A stretch of DNA of 64,000 bases, taken from the NCBI RefSeq assembly GCF_000242635.2, contig NC_017770.1, positions 1,364,001 through 1,428,000 on the forward strand, read 5' to 3'. A model generated the notes under the pieces. It was not told the DNA's origin. It was given only the letters and a program-made list of their open reading frames with translations, and did not search any database. This stretch comes from Solitalea canadensis DSM 3403 (lineage in GTDB: Bacteria > Bacteroidota > Bacteroidia > Sphingobacteriales > Sphingobacteriaceae). Both the position numbers and the translations under genes were made by a program. Shown here one piece after another: positions 18,583 through 27,825 of this stretch. The first letter of the stretch is position 1. The number at the start of each line of letters is the position of its first letter.

Positions 18583-19093
18583 TTATTTTATTGCGATTAG
18601 TGATTTTAACAAATCTTTTAATTGCTCTTTTAGTTCCGGATTGTTAATTTCTCCTGTGGAATTTAATTTTGATCTAATAAAAGAAATAAGCAATGTTACA
18701 GAATCCGGTGTTTTTGTTGACAAGGCACTCAGAATATTAAGAAGGGCAGCGTGTCCCTTTCTCTCCTTGGGAGGAAGCCGTAATTAAGGCAACTGGTTTT
18801 TCTACAAATTCACCAGACGATACGGTCCAATCGATTGCGTTTTTTAAAGCTCCGGGAACGCCAAAAGCATATTCTGGTGTGCAAATTAATAGTACATCAG
18901 CTTCCTTGATTGCCCTTTTAAAATGTAGAACAGCTTGCGGAACCTCATCGCTATCATCAAATGCAGAAATAGCTGCTAATTTATCGTAAACCTGAAAATC
19001 TACATGCTCGGGAGTTATTGTTGAAATAAAATCTAAGATCTTGTTGGATGAAGAATTATTTCGGAGACTTCCGGGAATTGCTAAGATTTTCAT
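18583..19093 (-). pseudogene. NADPH-dependent FMN reductase, frameshifted
   Basis: Flavodoxin-fold oxidoreductase: AIPGSLRNNSSSNKIL is the FMN phosphate loop and TPEYAFGVPGALKNAIDW the family core. The frame ends early at codon 118. Dropping one G from the GGG of codon 113 (plus-strand CCC 18755-18757) restores a sensible C-terminus (GHAALLNILSALSTKTPDS...) reaching a stop at 18583, total about 169 residues, the normal family length. So this is one gene with a +1 frameshift: genuine decay or a one-base sequencing error. It is last in the murA/lysE minus-strand run, 30 bases after the LysE gene. Confidence 0.85.
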
Positions 19094-19123
19094 AAACAGA
19101 ATGTTTGTTTTTGTTGGTAGTTC

Positions 19124-19771
19124 TTAGATGAGATGCTTGTACCTAAGACCAAAAACTACTAACTGAATAAGTCCTAATACAATAAATACCCAACCGATTG
19201 CTTTATTAATATTTCCGTTCACCAACTTATTGATTCGCTCTTTTTTCCAGTGGGCCACACCGGCGAACAGCATTAATAATCCTAGTGCTCCGGCAGCTGC
19301 ACCAAATACAAACAATGATTTTTCCATCTTATTATCCAGGGAAAAAACATGAATACTTGTATTATAGATTAAAACAGTACTCCAGAACGGTAATAGTAAA
19401 GGATTAACAATTGAAAGCATAAAACCTTTCATAAAGTCGCCAAATAAAGTACTTGGATACTCTTGTGGTTCTGTGTTTTCAGGTTCTTTATATTTAATGA
19501 TTTTGAAAATACCCAACCCTAATAGGAGAGGAACCATAAAAAAGCCTGCATAGGTAAAGAATGAACTTTTAGCATCGATCAGACTTGTTCCGGCAACAGC
19601 AATTAAAGCGTATAGAATTTCAGGTAAGCAACCACCTATTGAAACCCAAAACGCTGCTTTGAAGTTTTTATTGACAGATGTTTGTATTACCGTAAGATTT
19701 ACCGGCCCTAACTGTAAAGAGCCGATAAAACTTGCGACAAATGCAATTGCAAAAATATATAGTTGCTCCAT
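19124..19771 (-). CDS. LysE/RhtB family amino-acid exporter
   Basis: Inner-membrane transporter of 215 residues with about six hydrophobic segments. The N-terminal AFVASFIGSLQLGPVNLTVIQTSV resembles the LysE GxxxGPxN signature region, here with QLGPVN. The substrate cannot be read from sequence. It sits 47 bases after murA and 30 bases before the FMN reductase remnant, so it probably shares their transcript. Confidence 0.8.
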   Translation of the reverse strand: MEQLYIFAIAFVASFIGSLQLGPVNLTVIQTSVNKNFKAAFWVSIGGCLPEILYALIAVAGTSLIDAKSSFFTYAGFFMVPLLLGLGIFKIIKYKEPENTEPQEYPSTLFGDFMKGFMLSIVNPLLLPFWSTVLIYNTSIHVFSLDNKMEKSLFVFGAAAGALGLLMLFAGVAHWKKERINKLVNGNINKAIGWVFIVLGLIQLVVFGLRYKHLI

Positions 19772-19818
19772 TGATGATTAAAAATTATCTGCAAGAGCAA
19801 TATTAGCAGTAGAAAAAA

Positions 19819-21135
19819 TTATTCATTTACGGTAATACGTTTAATATCAGCACCAAGGGCTTGTAATCGTACATCGATATCTTGGTAACCACGATCAATT
19901 TGCTCGATGTTGAATATGGTGCTTTTGCCTTCGGCTGATAAAGCTGCAATAAGCAATGAAACTCCGGCACGAATATCAGGTGAGGTCATTGAAATACCAC
20001 GCAACTGATTGCGGCGACCTAAACCTATAACATTTGCTCTGTGCGGATCACAAAGTATGATCTGAGCTCCCATGTCAATCAGTTTATCTACGAAGAATAA
20101 ACGGCTTTCGAACATTTTCTGGTGGATCAGCACGCTTCCTTTTGCCTGAGTAGCAACTACCAATACAATACTTAATAAGTCGGGAGTGAAGCCTGGCCAA
20201 GGAGCATCAGCTATTGTTAAAATAGAACCGTCGATAAATGTTTCAATTTCGTATACCTCTTGCGAAGGAATAAAAATATCGTCACCTCTGCGTTCTAATT
20301 TGATACCTAAACGTTTGAATACCTCCGGAATAACACCTAACTCCTCGTAGGCTACATTTTTGATGGTAATTTCAGACTTTGTCATGGCGGCTAAACCGAT
20401 AAAACTACCAATTTCAATCATATCAGGCAGCATGCGGTGTTCGGTTCCTCCTAATTTTTCAACTCCTTCAATGGTTAATAAATTAGAACCAATACCTGAA
20501 ATTTTTGCACCCATTCTGTTCAACATTTTACAAAGTTGTTGCAAATAGGGCTCACATGCGGCATTATAGATGGTTGTTGTTCCTTTTGCTAAAACTGCAG
20601 CCATAACTACGTTTGCAGTTCCGGTTACAGAAGCTTCATCTAACAACATATAGGTTCCTTTAAGATCACTTGCGTCAACACTGAAGAAATGATCAACCGG
20701 ATTATAATTAAATTTTGCTCCCAGTTTTTCAAAACCAAGGAAGTGAGTATCTAAACGACGGCGTCCGATTTTGTCGCCACCTGGCTTAGGGATATAAGCT
20801 TTTCCAAAACGAGCCAATAATGGTCCTACGATCATTACTGAACCGCGTAAAGCACCACCTTTTTTCTTAAACTTGTCAGAGTTTAGGTATTCAAGATCGA
20901 TGTTTTTAGCCTCAAAAGTATAAGTGTCTTTTGAAATACGTTCAACATTAACGCCTAAATCTTTTAATAAATCGATCAGTTTATTTACATCCACAATGTC
21001 AGGGATGTTAGAAATTGTGATCTTTTCTTCAGTTAAAAGAACGGCTGAAATGATTTGCAACGCTTCGTTCTTAGCGCCTTGCGGCGTAATTTCTCCTTTA
21101 AGTTTTTTTCCTCCAATTATTTCAAAAGCACTCAT
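19819..21135 (-). CDS. murA: UDP-N-acetylglucosamine 1-carboxyvinyltransferase (Asp-type MurA)
   Basis: First committed step of peptidoglycan synthesis, transferring enolpyruvate from PEP to UDP-GlcNAc. The 438 residues show the EPSP-synthase-like inside-out barrel, with GAKNEALQI (Lys22-Asn23) and RGSVMIVGPLLARFG. The active-site loop reads PKPGGDKIG: Asp121 stands where E. coli has Cys115, the residue alkylated by fosfomycin. The rest of the loop and the RRRLDTHFLG segment are intact, so activity is expected. Its neighbours, DUF4290 and the UvrD-type helicase, are probably in the same operon. Confidence 0.95.
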   Translation of the reverse strand: MSAFEIIGGKKLKGEITPQGAKNEALQIISAVLLTEEKITISNIPDIVDVNKLIDLLKDLGVNVERISKDTYTFEAKNIDLEYLNSDKFKKKGGALRGSVMIVGPLLARFGKAYIPKPGGDKIGRRRLDTHFLGFEKLGAKFNYNPVDHFFSVDASDLKGTYMLLDEASVTGTANVVMAAVLAKGTTTIYNAACEPYLQQLCKMLNRMGAKISGIGSNLLTIEGVEKLGGTEHRMLPDMIEIGSFIGLAAMTKSEITIKNVAYEELGVIPEVFKRLGIKLERRGDDIFIPSQEVYEIETFIDGSILTIADAPWPGFTPDLLSIVLVVATQAKGSVLIHQKMFESRLFFVDKLIDMGAQIILCDPHRANVIGLGRRNQLRGISMTSPDIRAGVSLLIAALSAEGKSTIFNIEQIDRGYQDIDVRLQALGADIKRITVNE

Positions 21136-21195
21136 CTGTGTTGTATCTCAGGATTATTTAAGTATCGATTATGTTGTGCGAAAAAGTAGTTTTAG

Positions 21196-21996
21196 TTAGC
21201 GTTGTGGGGGACGTTTGTTGTACTGTTGTCTGCTATGTCCACGGTCGTTTCTGTCGCCACCTCTATCATTTCTGTCACCACCACGGTCATTTCTATCACC
21301 ACCTCTACTATATCCACCAGAAGAAGATGAGCGTTTATAGTCTTTATAGTCGCTACGATGATCTTTTGACATTTTTTCACGAGCCTCGCGTGTATCGCGG
21401 TTACTGGTTTGACGAGCAATTGCACGGAAGTCCATTTTGCTTAATGCAACTGCAGCTTCCTGAACATCTAACTCGTTTTTAGATAGCTCCGTCAGGTCAG
21501 TGATGATAGTCTCGTCACTTACTGTGTCTTTATTCCATCCGATATACGACATTTTCATAAAGCTTGCCAATGAATTAACAAACTGGCTTTTGCGTTCTGA
21601 ATCAGGCAAGACACGAGCCTTATCAATCATATACTCAAGCGTTTTGCCGTAATGTTTGTATTTTATATGGTTAGAAGGATATTTTAACGGGTGTGGTTTT
21701 GCATAAATAGATTCTTTTGATGGCACCGGAAATGGTGACTCTACATCTAATGCAAAATCAGAGATAATGAACAAGTGATCCCATAATTTATGTTTAAAAT
21801 CAGTGACATCACGTAAATGTGGGTTTAATTGCCCCATTAACTCAATCACCGCTTGCGCATATTTATTACGTTCTTCTTTGTCTTCCAAAGTTAAAACGTA
21901 GTTGATCATGTTCTGAACGTTACGTCCATACTCGGCCATTAACAAGCGCGGACGTGTTGTGTTATAATCGAATGGCTTTTGGTTGTCTTTTGACAT
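21196..21996 (-). CDS. DUF4290 protein with RGG-like tail
   Basis: Conserved Bacteroidota protein of unknown function. Residues 1-200 match DUF4290 (helical; YGRNVQNMINYVLTL, HLRDVTDFKHKLWDHLFIIS). The C-terminal 45 residues are Arg/Gly/Asp/Asn-rich and contain three tandem copies of GGDRNDR, encoded by a 21-bp DNA repeat around 21238-21306. Such tails in other proteins often bind RNA, so nucleic-acid binding is a fair guess. It lies 46 bases after the helicase gene and 60 bases before murA. Confidence 0.85.
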   Translation of the reverse strand: MSKDNQKPFDYNTTRPRLLMAEYGRNVQNMINYVLTLEDKEERNKYAQAVIELMGQLNPHLRDVTDFKHKLWDHLFIISDFALDVESPFPVPSKESIYAKPHPLKYPSNHIKYKHYGKTLEYMIDKARVLPDSERKSQFVNSLASFMKMSYIGWNKDTVSDETIITDLTELSKNELDVQEAAVALSKMDFRAIARQTSNRDTREAREKMSKDHRSDYKDYKRSSSSGGYSRGGDRNDRGGDRNDRGGDRNDRGHSRQQYNKRPPQR

Positions 21997-22042
21997 GTAG
22001 TGGTGTGTTTACGTTCAAGCCTTTTTACAGGGCAATTCTTTT

Positions 22043-24316
22043 TTAAGATACAATCCTTAGTTTGGCAAATTTAAGTAAAAGCTGCTTTTGTCCAAGCTCC
22101 TTAAAGAATATAGTTGCTTTAATATCTGGTTTTTTACCTTCTAAGTTAATTACTTTACCGAAACCAAATCTTTCGTGCTCTACTTCCATGCCAACTTGCA
22201 AATCTGAAGTATCGCTAGGGGCAAATCCTTCCGTCGGAATGTGGGCCTTTGCCAACAATTGAGTCGTTTTCACTTTAGCAGTGATCTTTGGTTTTGAAGC
22301 AAATTCAGTAAAACCTTTTCGCTCATCTCCGAAATCAACCGATAAACTCGACTCTTTTTGTTGTTTCGCCGGGTTAAAGTCGAGATCAAGGAATTTTGGA
22401 TCTATTTCATCCAAAAATCTGCTTGGCTCCGAATTGTTTAAGGTACCAAATTTAAACCTACTTGTTGCATAAGTAAGGGTAAGTTTTTTTTCAGCACGCG
22501 TAGTGGCCACATAAAACAAGCGACGTTCTTCTTCAAGATCTTGTCGTGAGTTTAAGGACATTTGAGAAGGGAAGAGGTTTTCTTCCAAACCAACTATATA
22601 AACATGTGGAAACTCCAATCCTTTTGAGGAGTGAATGGTCATTAAAGAAACTGTGTTTTTTTCTTCCTCTTCAGACTTTTCATCACCGGTTAACAAAGCT
22701 ACATCCATCAAAAACTGGCTGATACTTCTGTCCTCAATGTCTTCACGCTCACTAAACTCCTTTATACCATTCAATAATTCCTGGATGTTTTCATACCTGC
22801 TTAACCCTTCAATCGACTTATCTGCATGTAAATCACGCAAAATTCCCGATTGTTTAGCAATATGTTCGGCAACATCATAAGCAGTATTGTTTTTTGCTAA
22901 TGCCTGGAAACTGCGGATCATAGTGGCAAAGTTCATGATGTTTTCAACACCTCGGCCACTAACGTATAAATGGATATTGGACACAATTTCCCATAATGGC
23001 AGATTCTTTTCATCGGCCAAAACAATAATTTTATCCAAGCTGGTTTTACCAATTCCTCTAACTGGATAATTTATAACTCGTTTTAATGCTTCTTCATCAT
23101 TCGGGTTAACAGTCAAACGGAAATAGGCGATCAGATCTTTGATCTCTTTCCGTTGATAGAAAGACATGCCACCATAAATTTTATAAGGAACATTTAACTT
23201 ACGTAATGCTTCCTCCAATGAACGGGACTGAGCATTGGTACGGTATAAGATCGCAAAGCCGTGATAATCCAGGTTTTTAATCGTGCGTTCCTGCAATATG
23301 GATTCCGCCACGATTTTTCCTTCCTCATTATCACTAAATGCACGTATCACTTTAATTTTTTCACCAGTTTCATTCTCAGAGAATACATTTTTCTCTAACT
23401 GGTTGGTGTTATTTTTAATGATACTATTAGCAATATTTACGATGTTCTGTGTAGAACGATAATTCTGTTCTAATTTGAACACATTCAACTCAGGATAGTC
23501 TTTTTCAAAGTTCAGAATGTTTTCAATATTGGCCCCGCGAAATGCATAAATACTTTGAGCATCATCACCCACCACACAAATATTTCGGTTAACCGCAGCA
23601 AGTTTTTTAACAATGATGTACTGAGAAAAGTTGGTATCTTGATACTCATCCACCATAATATATTTGAACTTATGCTGGTATTTATTTAACACATCAGGAT
23701 ATTGTTTCAGGAGAATATTGGTTTTAAAAAGCAAGTCGTCAAAATCCATAGCACCTGCTTTGTAACAACGTTGTGCATAAATTTCGTACAACTCACCCAT
23801 TTTACCTCTGCCCGAAGAGAAGTCGTCAGCCTGAATAGTTTCATTTTTCTTGTACTCGGCAACCGAAATCAGGTTATTCTTTGCAGATGAAATGCGATTA
23901 AGTACAAAATTTACATTATATAATTTATCATCGAGTTGCTGCTCCTTAATAATCGCTCGCAACAAACTTTTACTATCGTCTGTGTCGTAAATGGTGAAAT
24001 TACTTGGATAACCCAGTTTATCCGCTTCTACACGTAAAATTCTAGCAAATATAGAGTGGAAAGTACCCATCCATATATTTCTGGCGTCGGGACCCACAAT
24101 AGCTGAAATACGTTCGCGCATTTCTCTTGCGGCCTTATTAGTAAATGTAAGGGCTAAAATATTAAACGGATCTACACCTTTATTTATCAGATGCGCTATC
24201 CTATAAGTAATCACTCGAGTTTTACCCGAACCCGCACCGGCAATAATCATTAATGGTCCTTCAGTACATTCAACAGCACTACGTTGGGTAGGGTTTAATT
24301 TATCTAAGTAACTCAA
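22043..24316 (-). CDS. ATP-dependent DNA helicase, UvrD/PcrA type
   Basis: Superfamily 1A 3'-5' helicase acting in repair and replication. Visible are the Q-motif region LNPTQRSAVE, Walker A GAGSGKT, motif Ia ALTFTNKAAREMRERI, Walker B DEYQDTN, motif III GDDAQSIYAFRGA, motif IV EQNYRST, motif V TIHSSKGLEFPHVYIVGLEE and motif VI EERRLFYVATTRA. The 757-residue length and a C-terminal Tudor-like segment (MEVEHERFGFGKVINLEGK) fit PcrA/UvrD. It is the first gene of the minus-strand run leading to murA. Confidence 0.94.
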   Translation of the reverse strand: MSYLDKLNPTQRSAVECTEGPLMIIAGAGSGKTRVITYRIAHLINKGVDPFNILALTFTNKAAREMRERISAIVGPDARNIWMGTFHSIFARILRVEADKLGYPSNFTIYDTDDSKSLLRAIIKEQQLDDKLYNVNFVLNRISSAKNNLISVAEYKKNETIQADDFSSGRGKMGELYEIYAQRCYKAGAMDFDDLLFKTNILLKQYPDVLNKYQHKFKYIMVDEYQDTNFSQYIIVKKLAAVNRNICVVGDDAQSIYAFRGANIENILNFEKDYPELNVFKLEQNYRSTQNIVNIANSIIKNNTNQLEKNVFSENETGEKIKVIRAFSDNEEGKIVAESILQERTIKNLDYHGFAILYRTNAQSRSLEEALRKLNVPYKIYGGMSFYQRKEIKDLIAYFRLTVNPNDEEALKRVINYPVRGIGKTSLDKIIVLADEKNLPLWEIVSNIHLYVSGRGVENIMNFATMIRSFQALAKNNTAYDVAEHIAKQSGILRDLHADKSIEGLSRYENIQELLNGIKEFSEREDIEDRSISQFLMDVALLTGDEKSEEEEKNTVSLMTIHSSKGLEFPHVYIVGLEENLFPSQMSLNSRQDLEEERRLFYVATTRAEKKLTLTYATSRFKFGTLNNSEPSRFLDEIDPKFLDLDFNPAKQQKESSLSVDFGDERKGFTEFASKPKITAKVKTTQLLAKAHIPTEGFAPSDTSDLQVGMEVEHERFGFGKVINLEGKKPDIKATIFFKELGQKQLLLKFAKLRIVS

Positions 24317-24555
24317 TGTATAGTAAGTTATTAAGTATGGTAATTATCCTGAAAAAGCTAGACAATTCTAATCTTTGTCGTAACCAGAATTGCTGATAAC
24401 AACTTTTGAATAAAGCTACAAAGTTCAGGATTTTTAGCCTGCTAAGTTAAGGATTTTTTTATTTTCAGCGTTAAGCAACACCTGCAAACTTCTTTAAAAG
24501 AGACTTCTCCTAACTAATTTTCTGTGTATAGTTATGGCTTTGCAGTTTAAACTAA

Positions 24556-25137
24556 TTATTGGGTTCTAGCCTCTGCTTCTTCTTTTAATCCGTAATCTAC
24601 GGTAATCCAAATGACAACCCGACGGTTTTTGGCTTTTCCTTCCTCATTATTATTAGAGGCAACAGGTTGTGTGTCTCCAACACCGTATGCATTCATACGT
24701 TTTTCTTCAATTCCGTTAAGACTTAAAAAATGCTTTACCTCTTCAGCCCGTTTATAAGATAATGAAAGATTATAATCATCATTACCGGTATCATCGGTAT
24801 GGCCTTGAATAATATTATAGGTCTTTGAATATTTTTTCAGGATGATCACCAATTTTTTAACTGATGATTCGGCTTGAGGCTTGAGAGTATATTGGTTGTG
24901 ATCAAAAAAGATCTCGTTGGTAAATGTAACCTTAATAGAATCGCCAACACGTTCCACTTTACTATCCTTTACTGCACGCTGAATTTCAAAAGCCTCTTTA
25001 TCCATGTATTTTTTAATATACGTATCAGGCGTTGTTTTATGATTTTTGGTAGAATTACATGAATTAAGAAGAAATACGACAGTAAAAAGAGTAAGTAAGA
25101 AAAAAATGCTTTTGGGCTTCTTCAGAAGACTTATCAT
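24556..25137 (-). CDS. OmpA family lipoprotein
   Basis: A lipobox ending at Cys27 (VFLLNSC) marks export and lipidation. Residues about 75-180 form an OmpA/Pal peptidoglycan-binding domain (FFDHNQYTLKPQAESSV, GHTDDTGNDDYNLSLSYKRA, AKNRRVVIWI). The 193 residues fit a simple Pal-like anchor linking a membrane to the cell wall. It is not next to tol genes, so a Tol-Pal role cannot be assumed. A 12-bp hairpin with T-run lies 52 bases upstream of its start. Confidence 0.85.
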   Translation of the reverse strand: MISLLKKPKSIFFLLTLFTVVFLLNSCNSTKNHKTTPDTYIKKYMDKEAFEIQRAVKDSKVERVGDSIKVTFTNEIFFDHNQYTLKPQAESSVKKLVIILKKYSKTYNIIQGHTDDTGNDDYNLSLSYKRAEEVKHFLSLNGIEEKRMNAYGVGDTQPVASNNNEEGKAKNRRVVIWITVDYGLKEEAEARTQ

Positions 25138-25188
25138 AAAGTGTTAATATTCAAGGCTGCAAACAAACCTACGTCATTTGTATCAAAA

Positions 25189-25215
25189 AACAACATTTTT
25201 GGTAAAAATGTTGTT
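25189..25215 (-). promoter_or_regulatory. Perfect 12-bp hairpin with T-run in a divergent promoter region
   Basis: AACAACATTTTT-GGT-AAAAATGTTGTT is a perfect inverted repeat with a three-base loop. On the minus strand it is followed by TTTTTT, the form of an intrinsic terminator, yet it lies upstream of the OmpA lipoprotein gene and not after any minus-strand gene. It may be a leader attenuator, block antisense transcription from the dipeptidase side or be an operator. Confidence 0.5.
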
Positions 25216-25397
25216 ATGTGAATATAATATTCTTAATAGTTAATATTTATGACTATAAATATCTATTATTAGGGTTTGGTCACAAAACCTTACATTTATT
25301 CCAAAAACAAATAACTTTGAACTTCAACGAAAAAAATACTTAACATTCATTCCATATTTATATATTTCTTTATTCCTTTGCCACAAATTCTAATTTC

Positions 25398-26786
25398 ATG
25401 GAAACCATCAAGAACTATATTGAAGCTAACAAACAGCGTTTCTTAGACGAATTGTTTGATATTCTACGCTTCCCTTCAGTAAGTGCTGATCCTCAATATA
25501 AAGAATCAGTATTAAAAACTGCAGATTATATTAAAGCTCGTTTAATTGATGCAGGTGCAGACAAAGTTGAAGTTTGCCCTACAGCAGGTTATCCGATTGT
25601 TTATGGTGAGAAAATTATCGACCCGTCATTGCCAACAGTGGTGGTGTATGGTCATTATGATGTTCAGCCGGCAGATCCGCTTGAATTATGGCATACTCCT
25701 CCATTCGAGCCTACTGTAAAAATTACTGAAGAACATCCTGAAGGCGCTATTTATGCACGCGGTGCATGTGACGATAAAGGTCAGATGTACATGCATGTAA
25801 AGGCATTTGAGTTGATGATGAAAACCAACACCTTGCCTTGTAACGTTAAATTCATGATCGAGGGAGAGGAAGAAGTTGGTTCATCAAATCTTGCAACGTT
25901 TGTTAAAGCAAACAAAGAGCGTTTAAAAGGTGATGTGGTATTAATTTCTGATACTTCGATGATCGCTAATGATGTACCGTCAATTGAATGCGGTTTACGT
26001 GGTTTAGCTTATATGGAAGTTGAAGTTGTTGGTCCGAACCGCGACTTACACTCTGGTGTTTACGGTGGAGCTGTGGCTAATCCGGCAACTATTTTAGCTA
26101 AAATGATCGCTTCATTGCATGATGAAAATAATCATATTACCATTCCGGGTTTTTACGATAAAGTGATTGAGCTTTCGGATGCTGAACGTGCAGAAATGGC
26201 GAAACAACCTTTCAGTGAAGAAGCTTATAAAAAAGACCTGAACATTGATGAGGTTTGGGGTGAAAAAGGTTATACTTCGATTGAAAGAACTTCAATACGT
26301 CCTACATTAGAAGTAAACGGGATTTGGAGTGGTTACATTGGTGAAGGTGCTAAGACGGTATTGCCTTCAAAAGCAAACGCCAAAATCTCAATGCGCTTAG
26401 TTCCGGGACAAAATTCAGATGAGATTTCAGATTTGTTCAAAGCTCACTTTGAGAAAATCGCTCCTAAATATGTTAAAGTAAAAGTTTCGGCTCATCACGG
26501 TGGTGAACCAGTAGTAACTCCTACTGATTCTGTTCCATTTAAAGCTGCAAGCAAAGCAATGGAAGAAAGTTTTGGTAAAAAACCAATCCCTACACGTGGT
26601 GGCGGAAGTATTCCTATAGTTGCTTTATTTGAAAAAGAATTAGGCTTAAAATCAGTATTGATGGGCTTTGGCTTGGATTCAGATGCATTGCACTCTCCTA
26701 ACGAGAAATACGGTTTATTTAACTATTATAAAGGAATTGAAACTATTCCATTGTTCTTTAAACACTATGCTGAAATGACCAAATAA
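25398..26786 (+). CDS. M20 family dipeptidase
   Basis: Cytosolic dinuclear zinc metallopeptidase of 462 residues, without a signal peptide. Metal and catalytic residues appear in VVVYGHYDVQPAD (His and Asp), GACDDKGQMYMH (bridging Asp) and EGEEEVGSS (general-base Glu and metal ligand). RGGGSIPIV and DALHSPNE complete the C-terminal metal site. It resembles CNDP/DUG1-like dipeptidases; exact substrate is unknown. It is transcribed alone, with a strong terminator. Confidence 0.9.
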   Translation: METIKNYIEANKQRFLDELFDILRFPSVSADPQYKESVLKTADYIKARLIDAGADKVEVCPTAGYPIVYGEKIIDPSLPTVVVYGHYDVQPADPLELWHTPPFEPTVKITEEHPEGAIYARGACDDKGQMYMHVKAFELMMKTNTLPCNVKFMIEGEEEVGSSNLATFVKANKERLKGDVVLISDTSMIANDVPSIECGLRGLAYMEVEVVGPNRDLHSGVYGGAVANPATILAKMIASLHDENNHITIPGFYDKVIELSDAERAEMAKQPFSEEAYKKDLNIDEVWGEKGYTSIERTSIRPTLEVNGIWSGYIGEGAKTVLPSKANAKISMRLVPGQNSDEISDLFKAHFEKIAPKYVKVKVSAHHGGEPVVTPTDSVPFKAASKAMEESFGKKPIPTRGGGSIPIVALFEKELGLKSVLMGFGLDSDALHSPNEKYGLFNYYKGIETIPLFFKHYAEMTK

Positions 26787-26806
26787 TAACTTGTAAATAG
26801 TAATTT

Positions 26807-26842
26807 AAAACAAAAGGCAGCTACTTGGCTGCCTTTTGTTTT
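26807..26842 (+). terminator. Intrinsic terminator after the dipeptidase gene
   Basis: AAAACAAAAGGCAG and its complement form a perfect 14-bp stem around an eight-base loop. The distal arm ends in TTTTGTTTT. Confidence 0.9.
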
Positions 26843-26998
26843 AAATATGTTACTGCGTTTTAATGGTAAGCTTAAAGTAAATTGTTTGTTTTGTAATACT
26901 TTATAGTTCATTTTACACGAGGTTAAGAATTTATTTATCTGCAACAATGTGAGTATTGCATTATTCAGTTGGTAGTTAACCCATCAATAGTGCAAATC

Positions 26999-27111
26999 CC
27001 GCCTTGTACAGTTCGGGAATGCGGATTTAAATTCTGGCACTAACTGCGGGAGAACTGTACGCAGTGGCGGCGTTTTTTGCTTACTTTTTTTCGCTGCAGA
27101 AAAAAAGTAAG
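26999..27111. repeat. Compound inverted-repeat element
   Basis: Two hairpins lie side by side in the 437-bp gap between the dipeptidase and sigma factor genes. GTACAGTTC (27006-27014) pairs with GAACTGTAC (27052-27060), flanked by GCC/GGC. Then CTTACTTTTTTTC (27080-27092) pairs perfectly with GAAAAAAAGTAAG (27099-27111) around GCTGCA. It is locally GC-rich compared with the gap. It looks like a dispersed intergenic element, but copy number elsewhere cannot be judged here. Confidence 0.6.
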
Positions 27112-27223
27112 TCTCGCGGAAAGCGACTAAAGAAAATAAAGCACTGTCTAACGTTAAAATTTTACATTTTGTAAGGGATTTATAAAGAATTATTATTCGC
27201 CCTGGAATTAGTTTGCTGACCGT

Positions 27224-27781
27224 ATGGATTTAATTTCTTTAGTTAAGGCAGGAGAGCTTTCTGCTTTTAAAAAAGTGTATGCGAAATTTCATGAGAAGCT
27301 TTATTTCTTTGTTTTAAAGCAAACCAACTCCGCTTATTTAGCCGAAGAAGTAGTTCAGTTGACATTCATTAAATTATGGGAAAGGCGAGAGCAACTTTCT
27401 GATGATTACCTGCTTTCAGTTCAAGTGTTCAGGATTGCACGAACGGTAATGATTGATGAACTGAGAAAGCAAACAACCATCCGTAAAGGAATGGAAAACA
27501 TCCTGGCCGAACAAAAAGAAGAACCTGTAACTCCTTTAGCAGAATCAATTACTTATAAAGAGGCCCTTGCTTCTATAGATAAGGCAATTGAATATTTGCC
27601 TCCAAAAAGAAGAGAAATTTTTAAGCTAAGCCGCTACGAAGGATATAGCCATAAAAAGATTGCTGAACTTCTTTCTATTTCTCCGAAAACTGTTGAAAAT
27701 CAGATCTCTCAGGCTCTTAAGCAGCTTCGTGAGAATATTTCAGACCCTCTTGCAATTGTACTGTTGATATTTATTTGTTAA
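27224..27781 (+). CDS. RNA polymerase ECF sigma factor
   Basis: Sigma-70 family factor of 185 residues with region 2 (YFFVLKQTNSAYLAEEVVQLTFIKLWE) and region 4 (HKKIAELLSISPKTVENQIS, the helix-turn-helix). This size and type usually sit directly upstream of a FecR anti-sigma gene and a SusC/SusD pair. Here the FecR gene begins 833 bases downstream, after two pseudogene fragments on the other strand. It may still serve the SusC locus at 29.7 kb. Confidence 0.9.
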   Translation: MDLISLVKAGELSAFKKVYAKFHEKLYFFVLKQTNSAYLAEEVVQLTFIKLWERREQLSDDYLLSVQVFRIARTVMIDELRKQTTIRKGMENILAEQKEEPVTPLAESITYKEALASIDKAIEYLPPKRREIFKLSRYEGYSHKKIAELLSISPKTVENQISQALKQLRENISDPLAIVLLIFIC

Positions 27782-27825
27782 GAAGATCATTAATTGCAAA
27801 AGTTGCTTACAAAACATTTTCATAG

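Noticed and set aside
18745-18765. Programmed frameshift in the FMN reductase
   Set aside because: The needed shift is +1 and the site has no bacterial slippery heptamer; an indel in a G run is more likely.
18551-18787. Plus-strand ORF of 78 codons
   Set aside because: It is antisense to the frameshifted C-terminus of the FMN reductase.
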